Source of the DNA: Euryodendron excelsum
Taxonomy: Eukaryota; Streptophyta; Magnoliopsida; Ericales; Pentaphylacaceae
Direction of reading: 5' to 3'
Assembly: GCA_033060915.1 (NCBI GenBank)
Contig: CM065389.1
Coordinates: 7,820,001 to 7,884,000 of the forward strand
Length of the DNA stretch: 64,000 nucleotides
In this document: positions 1 to 12,469 of the stretch, piece after piece
Position numbering within the stretch: the stretch's first letter is position 1
How the letters are laid out: the number at the start of each line of letters is the position of its first letter
Made by a program: the position numbers and the translations under genes
The notes under the pieces: model-generated
What the model saw: the letters and a program-made list of their open reading frames with translations, nothing else
What the model was told of the DNA's origin: nothing
Database searches by the model: none

Positions 1-487
1 CTCTGTTTGGGTAATTGATTTCACCAAACAGTGACAAGAAACTAGGCCTTATTTGATGCTTCGGCTTTGAATTTTGTGGGAATGATTTCAAAACGTTTCT
101 CAATTGTCTAAATCTTACTATGCCAACATTGCATGACCTCATTTTGAAGTTGCTTCTCTTGAAATGGTCCTATAATATCTTAATGATGGATCAGCAACTG
201 AAGATTTGAGATAGTTTAGTTAGCATTTAAATTCCACCTAGTTTCCCATTGCGGAAAATTCCCCACTGCACAATATTTTAAGTGAATTAGTTCCTCAAGA
301 AGCACAAGGTTTTAGGCATAAGTCAGTTAAATCCTGGACTATCTACATGACCACTGTAAATTTTGGACATCCTATTGCACTCAGAAGACAAATATTTAGC
401 TCGGTGGTTGGCTAGCCGGGTGTTTTTCCATCGAATCTGTTGCCTTTTTAAATAATCTCTCATTTCTTCTATGTTAACTCAACAGAT
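1..487 (+). other. Upstream region / probable 5'UTR of the phosphoglycerate mutase-like gene
   Basis: No coding exon is visible. A pyrimidine-rich stretch ending in AG at 484-485, two bases before the ATG at 488, looks like a splice acceptor, so the true first exon may be non-coding and lie further left or outside the window. The stretch 245-269 matches plastid 16S rRNA and is listed separately. No TATA box can be assigned with confidence. Confidence 0.4.
245..269 (-). other. 25-bp plastid 16S rRNA-identical tract (micro-NUPT candidate)
   Basis: These 25 bases read, in reverse complement, like the conserved 16S rRNA stretch just 3' of the universal CTCCTACGGGAGGCAGCAG site, in its plastid form (GGGGAATTTTCCGCAATGGG). 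Flanks do not match. This is recognised from memory of the plastid gene, not from an alignment. A 25-bp match could be a tiny plastid insertion or an eroded larger one. Confidence 0.45.
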
Positions 488-3139
488 ATGGATTCCAGTC
501 TGGGTCAGAGTTTGTACCCGTTGCACCGTTGTAAAACAATTCACCTGGTTTGTGCCATTTTTCTTCCTTTTTTTGGCTTTTCTTTTTCTCTTCTATTTTC
601 AATGGTTAAAAAAGGGCCTAATGACCTGTGGATCTGAAAATGCCACATAATTGATCTGGATGCTCTTTTTTGGTTTTCTATTTTCACTGTCCGAGGTTTA
701 TTGGTCTTAATATCCATTTATACAGGTGAGGCATGCACAAGGCATCCACAATGTAGAAGGAGAAAAGGACCATAAAGCATACTTATCAGAAGAACTCTTT
801 GATGCACATCTCACCCCTCTTGGTTGGCAGCAGGTAATAGCTATTAAGATATGGTTTTCATGTCAATGTTTTGGCCAATGGAAAAAAGTACTGTTTTGAT
901 GAGAAATTTACTAAACCTTTCTTTCTTTACATTTTGTGTATGGTATATTCTCGAATGAAATATTTCGTATTTTAGTAGTTAAGAATGCTTCAGAAGGACT
1001 TTGTGGTTGTAACAGGTAGATAACCTACGGAATCATGTTCATACCTCTGGGCTTTCCAAGAAGGTTGAATTAGTCATCACTTCCCCTTTGTTAAGGTATC
1101 AGTTTGTCATAAGTTCTGTCCCTGCTGAAACTCTTATATTATGAACTTATGAAATTCATCGTCTGGCAAGCTTGCGATTGTTTTTGTGTATCTGCTCACA
1201 CAAGTGCTGCCAAAAGAAATAAAATAAAATAAAGAGGAGAAGAAAAGATTGCAAAATGTACTAATTTTTTCAAGTTTGATTTGCTTGCACATTGCACATA
1301 TAATTGTGACTTCTGAAACTACCTCTTGTGCTTTCAATTACATTAATCTTACTAAGAGATATTGGAATTCTTATGGAGCTGATTATGAATGTCCGATTTG
1401 ATGAGCAAATTGCTATTTTTGAAACTGTCATTGTGGGATCAGCATACAAATGGCTGAAGTATTGTATATTAAGCTGTGATTACTAATGGCTGCGTTGTGA
1501 TTGTAGGACCATGCAAACGGCAGTTGGACTTTTTGGGGGCGAAGGTTACACAAATGGGATTGATGCACCTCCTTTAATGGTGGCAAATGCTGGGAATAGT
1601 AGCCGTCCTGCAATCTCAAGTCTAAATTGCCCACCATTCATTGCAGTGGAGCTTTGTCGAGAACGTTTGGTATATGACATTCAATGCCTCAACTTATGAT
1701 TTAGCCATGGGTTGAACTCATGGAACTGCAGTTTTTAAACCATGGGGTTTTCATTTGTCTTGTTTTAGCCCCCCCCGGACTTGTGATTTTTAAGCATATA
1801 TACCATGCAATGGGGGATTCCCAATTTTTTGTTTTTTTTTTCTTGTAATTTTTAAGCATATATATCATGCAATGGGGGATTCCCAATTTTTTTTTTTTTT
1901 TCTCTTTTCACTCCCCCCTCTTCCCCTTCCCCCCAACCCCAAAACTAATGTCACATCTATGTCATATTGCAGGGAGTTCATCCGTGTGATAAGAGGAGAA
2001 GCATTAGCGAATATAAACCTCTTTTTCCAACTATAGATTTTTCACTGGCAAGTGCTTTTTCATAATTTTCATTTACACTTGTGAAAAATTGACTGTGGGT
2101 TAGATGAGATACATATATATATACATACATTGGTGGATAGCAATAGGGCATATCAATGGGTAATGTTTCTACTTTTCTTCAGATAGAAAGTGATGCTGAT
2201 GTTTTGTGGGAGCCTAAAATAAGAGAGAACTATGAAGAACTTGCTGCAAGGGGAATGAAGTTTCTGAACTGGTGATTCCTTATCCCTGTTGCCAGAATAC
2301 CTGTTCTAGGCTAAAAATTTGATGTTGCAATGGAAAGATTTCTTTTGTTCAAATCTGGAATTCGTTTTCTCAGCTTCATGAAAAATAAAACAGAGGCCCT
2401 CGGACACTGTAGCATTTAAGTTAACTTTGCAACTTATGTGTCAAAGATTCTTCTGGATACTAGCAGATAGGACTTGCTTAACAGTTTCAGACTGCTGCTT
2501 TTTTGAAATATGAATCAAATCTTTTATGATATAAGTAGCAGTCATATATATAATTTACTTATCACCTATAATGAGTTGTTTTTTTTTTTGTTAAATTTTT
2601 TCCTCTATACAGACTGGAGGTAACCGTTACTAGGCAATTTCTCCTTTTCATTTTTATATATATGTAATTTCGTTTGGTCCAGGTTATGGACTCGGAAAGA
2701 GAAGGAGATTGCAGTTGTTACCCACAGTGGATTCTTGACTCAAACTGTAAGGGCATTTGGCAATGATTGTCATCCATCTATTAAGGCTGGAATATGCAAA
2801 TCGTAAGTGTATCATCAGCTCATTAATTTTTACTTTGTTAGAAAGCAACATATTATCAATTCAATCCAAATTCCTTATGTCTGTGACCATTATTCTTTTG
2901 TGAATTCAGCTTTAACAATTGTGAGCTTCGTTCAGTGGTCATTGTCGACAGAAGGTGAGCCTGTCATTCTTGTAACCAGCAGAATTTCCACACTCCTGCT
3001 TTTTAATAACTCATTTCGTGATTATGCAATCTGCAGTATGATAGGGTCAGATTCTTCAACTTCCGACTATCCTGGAAAAATTCCTAACGGGCCTGATCTT
3101 CCTAGTGATGCTGCAAAGGACATTGGAGGGCCTAAATAA
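488..3139 (+). CDS. Phosphoglycerate mutase-like (histidine phosphatase superfamily) protein
   Basis: Nine coding exons: 488-547, 726-833, 1016-1095, 1507-1669, 1973-2047, 2183-2271, 2683-2802, 2910-2954, 3037-3139; spliced length 843 nt, 280 residues, stop TAA. The protein matches the plant cytosolic phosphoglycerate mutase-like family (Arabidopsis At5g64460 type). The phosphohistidine motif L-V-R-H-A-Q-G is at residues 20-26 (His23), a C-R-E acidic motif at about 133-135, and the second catalytic His in V-V-T-H-S-G-F at about 203-209 (His206). Such proteins carry the dPGM/PhoE fold; the real substrate in plants is not settled. The ATG at 488 gives the usual short start before L-Y-P-L-H-R-C. 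All introns are GT-AG except intron 5, which uses a GC donor (2048-2049, G/GCAAGT). The gene ends tail to tail with the xylosidase gene. Confidence 0.92.
1780..1903 (+). repeat. 62-bp tandem duplication in intron 4 of the PGM-like gene
   Basis: Two adjacent copies (1780-1841 and 1842-1903) share the core CATGCAATGGGGGATTCCCA and end in T-runs. They lie wholly within intron 4 and do not touch splice sites. This is probably slippage across poly-T. Confidence 0.85.
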
Positions 3140-4391
3140 ATCGTTCATTGTATTATGGAAGAACTCGATACCTTGGTTTTCTACTGATGATGCGATTCTT
3201 TTGAGTGATTTAGTAAAGTAGTTAGCCTTACAATACGAATTCTAGTTTTATCCCCCTTTTTCATTCCCCTCTCCCCCTCTAAAGGGAGTTAGATCACAAG
3301 CCATGCTGTCCCTTTTTGTTTGCTATTCTTTTACTGTATAAACATTGATTTGAAGCTATTCACTACGACTTGAAATTGGTGGTTGAACCTCTACCTGCCC
3401 TGTGTTTCTTTGAATTAGATTACAATATTGCTGTTAATATTAAATAACTCAAAGAAATCAAGAAGACTCCAGCAAATTCCGAGGCCCCAAAACAGCGGCT
3501 ATGATGTTAAAATCAGCTGACTTTCTACATTTTCCATCGTTTCCATTGCTTGTAACCAGTCCACTCTTCTTCAAAGAGGAAAAAGCTGGACTAGATGTTG
3601 AAAAGAAGGGCAAAGCCACATCCCAGAAAGATTTGGCGCTCAAAACAGGGGAAAAGGCCAAATTCCAGCTATAATGTTGAAAGTAAATAATCGGCATCAC
3701 TTTTATCAAGTTAATCAAGATAAAAGCGTATAATATAAACAAATAAACGTGTGCAGACAATAGAATGGGCTAATAGCCAGAGGGAGCTCAACCGCCTTTC
3801 CATCCACTCCTAGACCCAAATATGGAGAAAAAAAAGCATCCAACAGATTGGTATAAACTTAGCAGGTGATACTTCCTTTTCTGGAAAAGTATTATGCTTA
3901 TATTGCAGATACCAAACATCAAGGGAATCCAGTGGTTTCATAGCTTTATTTTATATTTTTTCTTCCCTCATTTTACTCTAGGTAGGTAGCTGCTATGAAA
4001 ATACAAGGATACTAACCACCCCAAGCAAAAAATTTACAAGAAAAAAAGAGGAGAGAACAGAAGGATATGGCACTTCTAAGGTTCACCAAAATTTTAAGTA
4101 TGGCATGAATGCTACAATCCAGTCATCATTTTTGAGAACTACAGCTAGAAGCACCTGATTGCCTCCCAGAAGGTAAGAGGAATATAAACTTTGGAATGTA
4201 AACTAATGTACATAATACTTATTACAAAGAAAATATAAGCCTATACTACTGTTGATTCACCTTCTCTCAATTGCAAACACTCGAGGCCTGTTTTCACTTG
4301 TCAGTGGATACAAACTAATCAGTAGGCAATGCCGACATGTCCTGATCCGGAGGCGGCACGAATTTTCAGTCCATCTAGATGGTTTGGCTTG
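3140..4391. other. Convergent intergenic region (3'UTRs)
   Basis: This 1.25-kb stretch lies between the stop codons of two convergent genes and should hold both 3'UTRs. I see no conserved protein in it on either strand. A 100-codon open frame on the minus strand (3458-3760) matches no family I know and overlaps what should be untranslated sequence. No transposon termini were found. Confidence 0.5.
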
Positions 4392-7300
4392 TTAGATTTC
4401 AATGGATATGAAATGCTCCAGACCTTCCAACATTATAACATGTTTTCCCAAGGGCAATATCCTCACTCCATTTTCATTCACAAGGCTGAAATGCTTGCAT
4501 AGGTCTACCCGTACGCTTGTTTCAGCAGTTTTCAGCGATTTTGTATGCACCCGAGTAAATCCAATCAGAGTTTTTCGAGGGGCTCCTCTGATTCTGCTGG
4601 CCAGTCGAGTGAACAGCATTACAGCATGATCCCCATCCATACCTCCATTGTTGCACACAGATATATCCACATGAAATCTCAAGAGACTACAAGATGTAAT
4701 CTTATCAATGTCTACATATTCAATCCCATCCACTGTCTTCTGAATGAAATTGTCAGGCAGATCAGACTTGGTAGTCATCGACAAACTCACTCTGTTGGGC
4801 ACCGATGCAAATTTGTAAGTGTAATTCGAATAACTCAAACCATGTCCAAATTCATATACCACCTCTCCAGTGTAAAACCGGTAAGTTCGTCCTGGGTAAC
4901 CCCGCGAAGGGTCAGGTCGCATACTCATATCATTCATAGGCACCTTGCTAAAGGATTCAGGGTACCATGTTATCGGGAGTCGCCCACCTGTTTCTCTTAG
5001 AAGTTCTTCAAATGTTCTTCATTTGATAACCATAAATTGAATCCTAGGCTTCATAATCAAATTCAAGTCACTAACCTGGACTGAAGATTCCAAAGACAAT
5101 TTCTGCAAGAGCTTGTCCGCCAGCCTCGCCTGGGTATCCTATCCAAAGAATGCTTGCTATTTTTGGGTTCTCTTTTGCAAAAGATATGTCAACAGGTCCA
5201 CCTCCCACTAGGATCAGAATAATGGCCCCTTTGCTCGCAGAGGAAACAGCAGAGATGAGATCCATTTGCCCACTGGGCAACAGTAGGCTCACCCTGTCAT
5301 GCCCTTCATTTTCTAGGGACAAATCAAGCCCCACCACCACAATGACTGCATCAGATTCTCTGGTAACAAAAACAGCTTCTGCGAAGCCATCGCTGGAATT
5401 GCAATGTATGTTATTACAACCACTAGCATATGCAGTTTTTGATATGTAAGGCTGGAGTCCCTCAAAGAGGCTCTTTGGATTACAAGGAACACCTACATGA
5501 TATTTTCTAAAAAAATTCGATAAAAAATGCAATTTTCAAAGTAATCTGATCACAGACATTTAAACTAGAAAGAAGCATACCTGTGTAGTCACCTCCAAGT
5601 TGGCTGGAGCCATTAGCTAAGGGCCCAATGATGGCTAATGAGGATATAAGCTTCTGATTTAATGGTAAGACCTTATTATCATTTTTTAGAAGTACAATTC
5701 CTTGCCTTGCTGCTTCCAATGCCAATTTCCTGTTTTCTGCAGAACAGACATCCCGAGGACCCAAATTTGCAAATGGCCCCTTTGCAAGCTCTCCATTGAA
5801 AAACCCGAGGAGAAATTGAACCGAGAGTAAGTTAAAAAGAGCTCTGTCTATGTCATCCTCTTGGATTTTTGCTTGCTCAAGTGCTAAATGAGTATACCGA
5901 AGCAAATATGTCCCACAGTTGATATCGATTCCTGTATATCAAGATTTGGTAAAACCTTTATCAGAAATTTAAGGAATACAACTTTGTTTTAACAGATCCC
6001 AAAGGCTAATGCCTTCATGAGTAGTTCAATGGGATAATGTAAACAACCACAAAAGGTCTCGAGTTTGGGAAGGCTAATCCCCTCAATCTCACATGGTCAC
6101 ACCTCACAATGAAATGATCATCTAAGGTGCATCCCTCACATTCAAATAATTGGACAAACATGAGTATTTCCAACAGTATATGTTATAGGGGAATCAAAAT
6201 TCATATATATTTCTACTTGAATTCAGATGTGTTCTATAGTTTTCCGTTTCGTGCTCTACATTACCATGTGCATACATATGAATATGAAGTGGCAACCTGC
6301 AGTCATTTCATCACTTTCAATATGTTTCTTCTTTTTTTTATTACAAGGAGGGCTGAAGCCGGGAAGGAGATCTGGGGGGATGAGCGTTTGAACTCCTAAC
6401 CTCCCTAATGGAGGCTAGGAACTATGGCCAACTGGGCTAGCCCCAATTGGTTTTCAATATGTTTCAATTGGTTCTCTCATTTTCAGCTATTTCAAAATTT
6501 AAAAATGAAGGTCATTGGGCATAAGTCATGTCTGTGGCTATTCAAAGAAGCAATAATCACTAACATTCAATTCACTTTAGGAAAAGCCAGGGCATGAAGA
6601 TCTAGACTAATGCTCTGAAACTTATTGATACCTAGGCTGTCTATTGTATTTTAGAATTATGGTCAAACTTTAATGACAACGGTAGGTAATCAAGCCTTCA
6701 ATGTAGGAGCAACAATCTTGCCTGCTTTGATAACATCAGCAACTGCATCTTCAGGAGACCGGGAATATCCCTGATCTTCATATATCACGGCAACAGCATC
6801 ACAGTCTGAGGTGATATATCTGCATACGTGTTCAGTAAGTCAAATGCAAACAAAACATGTAATGATCCATTCACTTGATAGCAAATTTGAAGTCTCAACT
6901 AGCAGTGTTAGTGGATACCCTTTAAACCCCCATTCAATTCGAGCTTTCTGTAAGAGATTTCGGTGTGCACACGAAGGCACTCCATTGACCTGATTATAGG
7001 CACACATCAGGCAGCTGGCTCTGCCATCTTCAACACAGCTCTGAAATGGAGGCAGATAAGTATCCTCCAAATCCTGTTTAGTTACCTGGTCACCAAAGGC
7101 TGTAAAAGTATAAAGAACAAGAAACCCAAGTTTGTTGACAATCTATTTGTTTTTGGCCCTGTTAATTTTTGTTAAAATTAAATTATGTGTAGATATTTAT
7201 GTAGCGGCTAATCCTATATTCATTATAATGAGTAAGTATATGTATATTTTTTTCGTTAGGTGGTTATGTAGTTGGATTGATCCTTCATTGTCTGCTCTGT

Positions 7301-8221
7301 AGTGCTCATAAAATGCTGAATAGTTTTCAATATAAAGTGCCTACATTCTCCTGCTACAAGATGCAATGGTGACTTACAGATACTTGAATGGAAATATGCT
7401 AAACCTAATAGAGCTATACCACAACATATGGTTGGTGACTTTGTTCTTACCAGAGCATTGAAGCTAAAACTAGTGAAATTCCCCCAATTCTCCAAATCAT
7501 ATGCGATGAAATGCTTGCAACACGCAGAAACCATCAACCCTCCATCGCCATTCCTACCACCATCCAATCCCTCCCCCTGCAAGCCTCTCACATACTCAAC
7601 AGCATAATCCGCCGCCACCGTCGGATCCTCACCAGGCGTTTCTTGGCCCCTCCCCCACCTAGGGTCCCTGAAAATGTTCACATTAGGTGACCAGAAGGTC
7701 AACCCAGCCTGACCCAGATTGTACATGGCCCTCGCCTCCACTCCAATGGCCCGCCCAATGAAGAACCATAGAGTCCTATTAAAGGAAGCCGTGGTAAGCA
7801 ACACTTGAGGGAAGCTGGTGGCGGAGGAAACAGACCCATTGAAGGTTACCCCAGGGCCATTGGCGGTGACGCCGTGGAGGGACTCCGACCACCACTCAAA
7901 GGCGGGGATGCCAAGTCTCGAGATGGGTGTAGCGTTGTTGGCTAGGAGGTTGATTTTTTCTTGGAGGGTTAGGAGAGAGAGGAGATATTGAGCCCTGGTT
8001 TGGATTGGTTGAGAGATGTTGCAGAAGAGGTAATAGTCGTGGGGTGGAGCACATGGGAATTGAAGACGTGGGTGTGGTGGGTCTGGCGGTTTGGAGAATT
8101 GGAGGAGAGAGAATGGGTAGAAGAGGGTGAGGAGTTTGATGAGGAGGAGAGTGAGGAGGATTGGTTTCCATTTCCACCGTAGCCATCTTAAGAACATTTG
8201 GATCTGAAGTTTAAGAGTCAA
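4392..8221 (-). CDS. BXL6: Beta-D-xylosidase, glycoside hydrolase family 3 (BXL6-like)
   Basis: Six exons on the minus strand: 8221-7451, 7085-6919, 6819-6722, 5931-5581, 5492-5076, 4987-4392. Spliced length is 2400 nt, 799 residues, close to the usual 770-800 of plant BXLs. A basic/hydrophobic N terminus (hydrophobic about residues 20-38) fits a secretory signal or anchor; M9 is an alternative start. GH3 N-domain motifs include [10 protein letters not shown] and [12 protein letters not shown]. The nucleophile is Asp318 in Y-I-T-S-D-C-D-A, encoded by short exon 3. The GH3 C-domain follows (G-I-V-L-L-K-N-D) and then a fibronectin III-like tail. The family releases xylose/arabinose from cell-wall polymers in the apoplast. 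It resembles Arabidopsis BXL6 (At5g10560) most. Intron 3 has a GC donor (6721-6720, AG/GCAAGA); the others are GT-AG. Frame is intact throughout. Confidence 0.93.
6329..6451 (-). mobile_element. tRNA-derived SINE in BXL6 intron 3
   Basis: Read on the minus strand it starts near 6451, has a Pol III A box TAGCCCAGTTGG (6443-6432), a B-box-like AGTTCAAACGC and ends in TTGTAAT plus an A-run (6340-6329). It is flanked by a perfect 14-bp target-site duplication TTTCAATATGTTTC at 6315-6328 and 6452-6465. It lies deep in the intron away from splice sites. Confidence 0.8.
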
Positions 8222-8978
8222 CTTCTGAACATTCGGAGTGAGTTTGGACTTGGCTGGTGACGAACTATGAACTTTTCAGTTTTCAGATCGGATGACTTAG
8301 GGTGCTCCGTACTAACTTCCTTGGACTATCGTAACGTCTAATTTAACAGCCCCGTTTGGAATTAAATTAATTTCCTGCTTCTGCTTGATTCAACTAAAAA
8401 GGGAAGAAAAAAAAATAAAATAAAAAAAGTAAAAGAAAATGATTACACTGTCTCTCTTTATTCTTTTTTTTTTCTTATTTTTTTTGAATTTTAAACAAAA
8501 AAAGACTTTCGTTTTACTTTTTTTACAATATCAAACAAAAAAAAATAAAAATACTTTTCCTATAATTTTTCTTCTTTCCTATTTTCTATCACAAATTCTG
8601 CTCTAAATTAAAAAGAGAAGATAGATAATATTTGTAAGGACGAGAGATACTACCGACAATTACGGCTGTCCCTAAATTTTTGCAGGCTAGAGTGCCAAGA
8701 CTCAATCAATTTTTGTTTTAATCTAATAAATAAAAATTTATTAACACTTTGGATTGGCAAAGGTAAAGTGCTAGGCTGACAAAAGAGTAGGAAAGTGAGA
8801 ATGGCAGTTAGCGGCCCTAGGGCGCATCCAGGGTGATAGTTTTAATGATTTTTTGCACTTATAGGCTTATAGGTATAGGGAAGAAAGTCCAGATTAGGTA
8901 ATTGTGAATTGTCCGCAGTCAATCCAATCATATTGTGAAATGTAATATTTTACTATAGAGGGACTTTACAGGACAAAA
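8222..8978. other. BXL6 upstream region
   Basis: The sequence is AT-rich with many A/T homopolymers and no gene on either strand. It should contain the BXL6 promoter (read on the minus strand), but I could not assign a convincing TATA box. The Mutator-like fold-back element begins 766 bp upstream of the BXL6 start. Confidence 0.4.
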
Positions 8979-8987
8979 TATAATGAA

Positions 8988-10697
8988 GGGTAAATTTCAC
9001 TTTGCACTCTTGTATTTTGATCACAATTTTATTTTGGTCCCTCTACTTTTAATTGTCCCACTTTGCTCCTTACACTTTCAGTTAAGTAGCAATGTGGTCC
9101 TTCCGTTAAATTTCCGTTAATAAATGTAACGGAAAACCCTTTTTTTATTTTTTTCTTTTAAAAAAATAAAAAATAATATTTGTTTATTATTTTTTATTTT
9201 TAGTTGTTAACAAAATTTAAAAAATAAAATAAAAAAACACTAAAATGAGTGTTTTTTTTATTTTCAAACCATTGTTTTAGTACTATAAGCATAAAAGTAA
9301 CCTACAAATGTATTAAAAAAAAAAAACCCATTTTAGTTTTTTTCGTTTTCTTTTTCAAATGTTGTAAACAACTAAAAACAAAAAAAAAATTAAACAAACA
9401 TTGCTTTTTATTTTTTAAAGCAGTGTTTGTTTAATATTTTGGATAAATTTCACTTTGCACCCTGCACTTTGATCACAATTTCACTTTGGTCTCTCTACTT
9501 TTAATTGTCCTATTTTGCCCCTTACACTTTCAGTTAAGTAGCAATGTGGTCCCTCCGTTAAATTTCCGTTAATAAATGTAATGGAAAACCTTTTTTTTAT
9601 TTTTTTCTTTTAAAAAAATGAAAAATAATATTTGTTTATTATTTTTTATTTTTAGTTGTTAACAAAATTTAAAAAATAAAATAAAATAACACTAAAATGA
9701 GTGTTTTTTTTATTTTCAAACCATTGTTTTAGTACTATTAGCATAAAAGTAACCTACAAATGTATTAAAAAAAAAACCCATTTTAGTTTTTTTCGTTTTC
9801 TTTTTCAAATGTTATAAACAACTAAAAACAAAAAAAATATTAAACAAACATTGCTTTTTATTTTTTAAAGCAGTGTTTGTTTAATATTTTTTTGTTTTTA
9901 GTTGTTTACAAAATTCAAAAAAGAAAACAAAAAACACTAAAATGAGTTTTTTTTTTTCAATACATTTGTAGGTTACTTTTATGCTAATAGTACTAAAACA
10001 ATGGTTTGAAAATTAAAAAAAAACACCCATTTTAATGTTTTTTGTTTTATTTTTTAAATTTTGTTAACAACTAAAAATAAAAAATAGTAAACAAATACTA
10101 TTTTTCATTTTTTTAAAAGAAAAAAATAAAAAAAAAAAGAGTTTTCCATTACATTTATTAACGGAAATTTAACGGAGGGACCACATTGGTACTTAACTGA
10201 AAGTATAAGGGGCAAAGTGGGACAATTAAAAGTAGAGGGACCAAAGTGAGATTATGATCAAAGTGCAGGGGTGCAAAGTGAAATTTACCCTAATATTTTT
10301 TTGTTTTTAGTTGTTTACAAAATTCAAAAAAGAAAACAAAAAACACTAAAATGAGTTTTTTTTTTTCAATACATTTGTAGGTTACTTTTATGCTAATAGT
10401 ACTAAAACAATGGTTTGAAAATTAAAAAAAAACACCCATTTTAATGTTTTTTGTTTTATTTTTTAAATTTTGTTAACAACTAAAAATAAAAAATAATAAA
10501 CAAATACTATTTTTCATTTTTTTAAAAGAAAAAAAATAAAAAAAAGAGTTTTCCGTTACATTTATTAACGGAAATTTAACGGAGGGACCACATTGGTACT
10601 TAACTGAAAGTATAAGGGGCAAAGTGGGACAATTAAAAGTAGAGGGACCAAAGTGTGATTATGATCAAAGTGCAGGGGTGCAAAGTAAAATTTACCC
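8988..10697. mobile_element. Fold-back Mutator-like (MULE) MITE, outer copy, interrupted by a copy of its own family
   Basis: Both ends begin GGGTAAATTT(C/T)AC and are inverted over several hundred bases (left arm 8988-9440, right arm 10300-10697). The perfect 9-bp duplication TATAATGAA flanks it (8979-8987 and 10698-10706), as expected for Mutator-like transposition. Removing the inner copy leaves about 850 bp, nearly all palindrome. There is no transposase. The transcript could fold into one long hairpin. Confidence 0.88.
9441..10290. mobile_element. Inner MULE MITE nested in the centre of the outer copy
   Basis: This 850-bp palindromic element has the same arms as its host element (ends GGATAAATTTCAC ... 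GTGAAATTTACCC). It is flanked by its own 9-bp duplication TAATATTTT (9432-9440 and 10291-10299). The uninterrupted centre of the inner copy (around 9880-9900) shows what the empty target in the outer copy looked like. Confidence 0.88.
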
Positions 10698-10706
10698 TAT
10701 AATGAA

Positions 10707-12072
10707 ATTACTACAAAGAAAAGTCTGTACTATTTAATTATTGAACTTTTTTTTCTCACCTGTAGAGATGAAATAGTTAATTATATTTGTAATACTTAAA
10801 AAACTAATTATTAGTATAGTCTTCAATGATTTATTGCAGTAAAATTAGTAATTTCATACTATTGGGTGATATATCAATCAGGATGTGTATTAGAAATATC
10901 AATAATATATTAAGAAAAAAATAAAAATATCAAAAAATTGTTGGATTAATGAAATTCTAATATGAGTTAAAAAAATGTTGGATTAATAACGTATTAATAT
11001 GTGGAAAGGGGTTAGCTCAATGCTAACAAGTCCAGTCACATCCCTATCCATAATTATGATTATTGTTCAACTCATCATTCCCCCCTCTTAGGGTTTTGGT
11101 TTTCCTATATTCCAAAAAAAAAAAACTTTTAGTATATACAAAATACTTTAAAAGGAGCAAAAATTTAAATGTTTGGGATTTGTGTACTGGTCGATATAAC
11201 AAAAAATAACAATAAGGTAGTGATTAAATTCAATAATTAAAATATTCAAAGAAGGGCCAACATAAACACTAATGTTGAATTTCAACAATATTTTGTGTTG
11301 GCTGTTAACATTTGATAAAAGCAATAATTTCAATATTAAGATTTAAGAACCTTATTATGAAGAGAGACAATTAAAAATTCATTAGCAAGTGCGTGACTTG
11401 ATTTTAGTGAAATTTAATTAAAATTTTGAGTATTAACTCTCATACAGTGTTGAAAAAAATAAAATCTCACTACAGTGATTTCTTTTCAAAAAAAAAATTA
11501 CATATGTTATATAATGATGCCGTAAAAATAAAAAATTATACAAAATTTAGAACTGATTCATATCTTTCACTTTAAAACAATATCCATCAAAATAGCTCTT
11601 AATCATAAAAATATTATTATCCATTAATTTAATGAATTGTTTTTATACTATATTTAAAATTACAATTTTCCTATATACGTCCATTGATATCTAATCTTGC
11701 TTCCACGCCTCATCATCTCTCTATCACGCAATCACCAATAATAATTTGGATCCCACGTCCCTTATATTTGGAATCCGCTCCCTAAGTCTTAATATTCAAA
11801 ATTCTTTAAACTCGTTATCTCACTACACCACATGTTAGTTATTCAGATCTAACGAATGATATTATCTTATTTAAACAAACGATTTTACTTAACATTAAAA
11901 AAAATTAACAAAATAAAAACGTGAGTTTGAATCAGATAATAACATTATCCATTAAATTACATTTATCAACACGTAGAGTAGTAAGATAAAGAATCTAGAA
12001 AATTCTGTATATTAAGGTTTGGAGGAAAGCCGATCACCTTATATTTCACCTATACCCTTCTGTTACAACTCA
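10707..12072. other. AT-rich intergenic region
   Basis: I see no gene on either strand. A possible degenerate SINE lies at about 11004-11125: a TAGCTCAATG A-box-like start, GTTCAACTC B box and a terminal A-run, but no target duplication was found. The rest is low-complexity AT-rich sequence. Confidence 0.4.
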
Positions 12073-12081
12073 TAATAAATA

Positions 12082-12452
12082 AGAGTAATTACACTTTATT
12101 TCTTGTGATTTGAGTGATTTAAAAGTGAATACATAACCCTGATGTAGTTTAAACTTATTTGCAAAATGAGTGACGATTGTTAGATCTAACTGAAATTTTG
12201 TTATAAGTATATTTTCATCATTTAATCTATTCAAAATAGAGTATTAAAAAGACAATTCGGTAAAATGACAAAAAATTTCTTATGAAAAATAACTTTTTAT
12301 TTCAACATAAAAAGATAAAATTATTTTTTAATATTTTATTTTAAAAAGATAAAATTATAAAATTACCTCCATGACAAAAAATATAACAGTTCTTATTCAT
12401 TTTGCATGATTATTTGATCATTTTCAAACCAAATGGTACTGTATAATTACTC
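12082..12452. mobile_element. Mutator-like MITE in the proximal promoter of the PB1 gene
   Basis: Ends are GAGTAATTACAC and, inverted, GAGTAATTATAC. A perfect 9-bp duplication TAATAAATA flanks it (12073-12081, 12453-12461). It is about 370 bp, non-coding, and ends 184 bp before the PB1 gene's ATG. Related terminal sequences recur near 33252 and 35166. Confidence 0.75.
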
Positions 12453-12469
12453 TAATAAATATCTCTAAT

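Noticed and set aside
3458..3760. 100-codon ORF in the convergent intergenic region
   Set aside because: No recognisable domain, and it lies in probable 3'UTR sequence.
11004..11125. tRNA gene or SINE
   Set aside because: Box A and B likenesses are weak, no cloverleaf forms, and no target duplication is seen; kept only as a remark in the gap entry.
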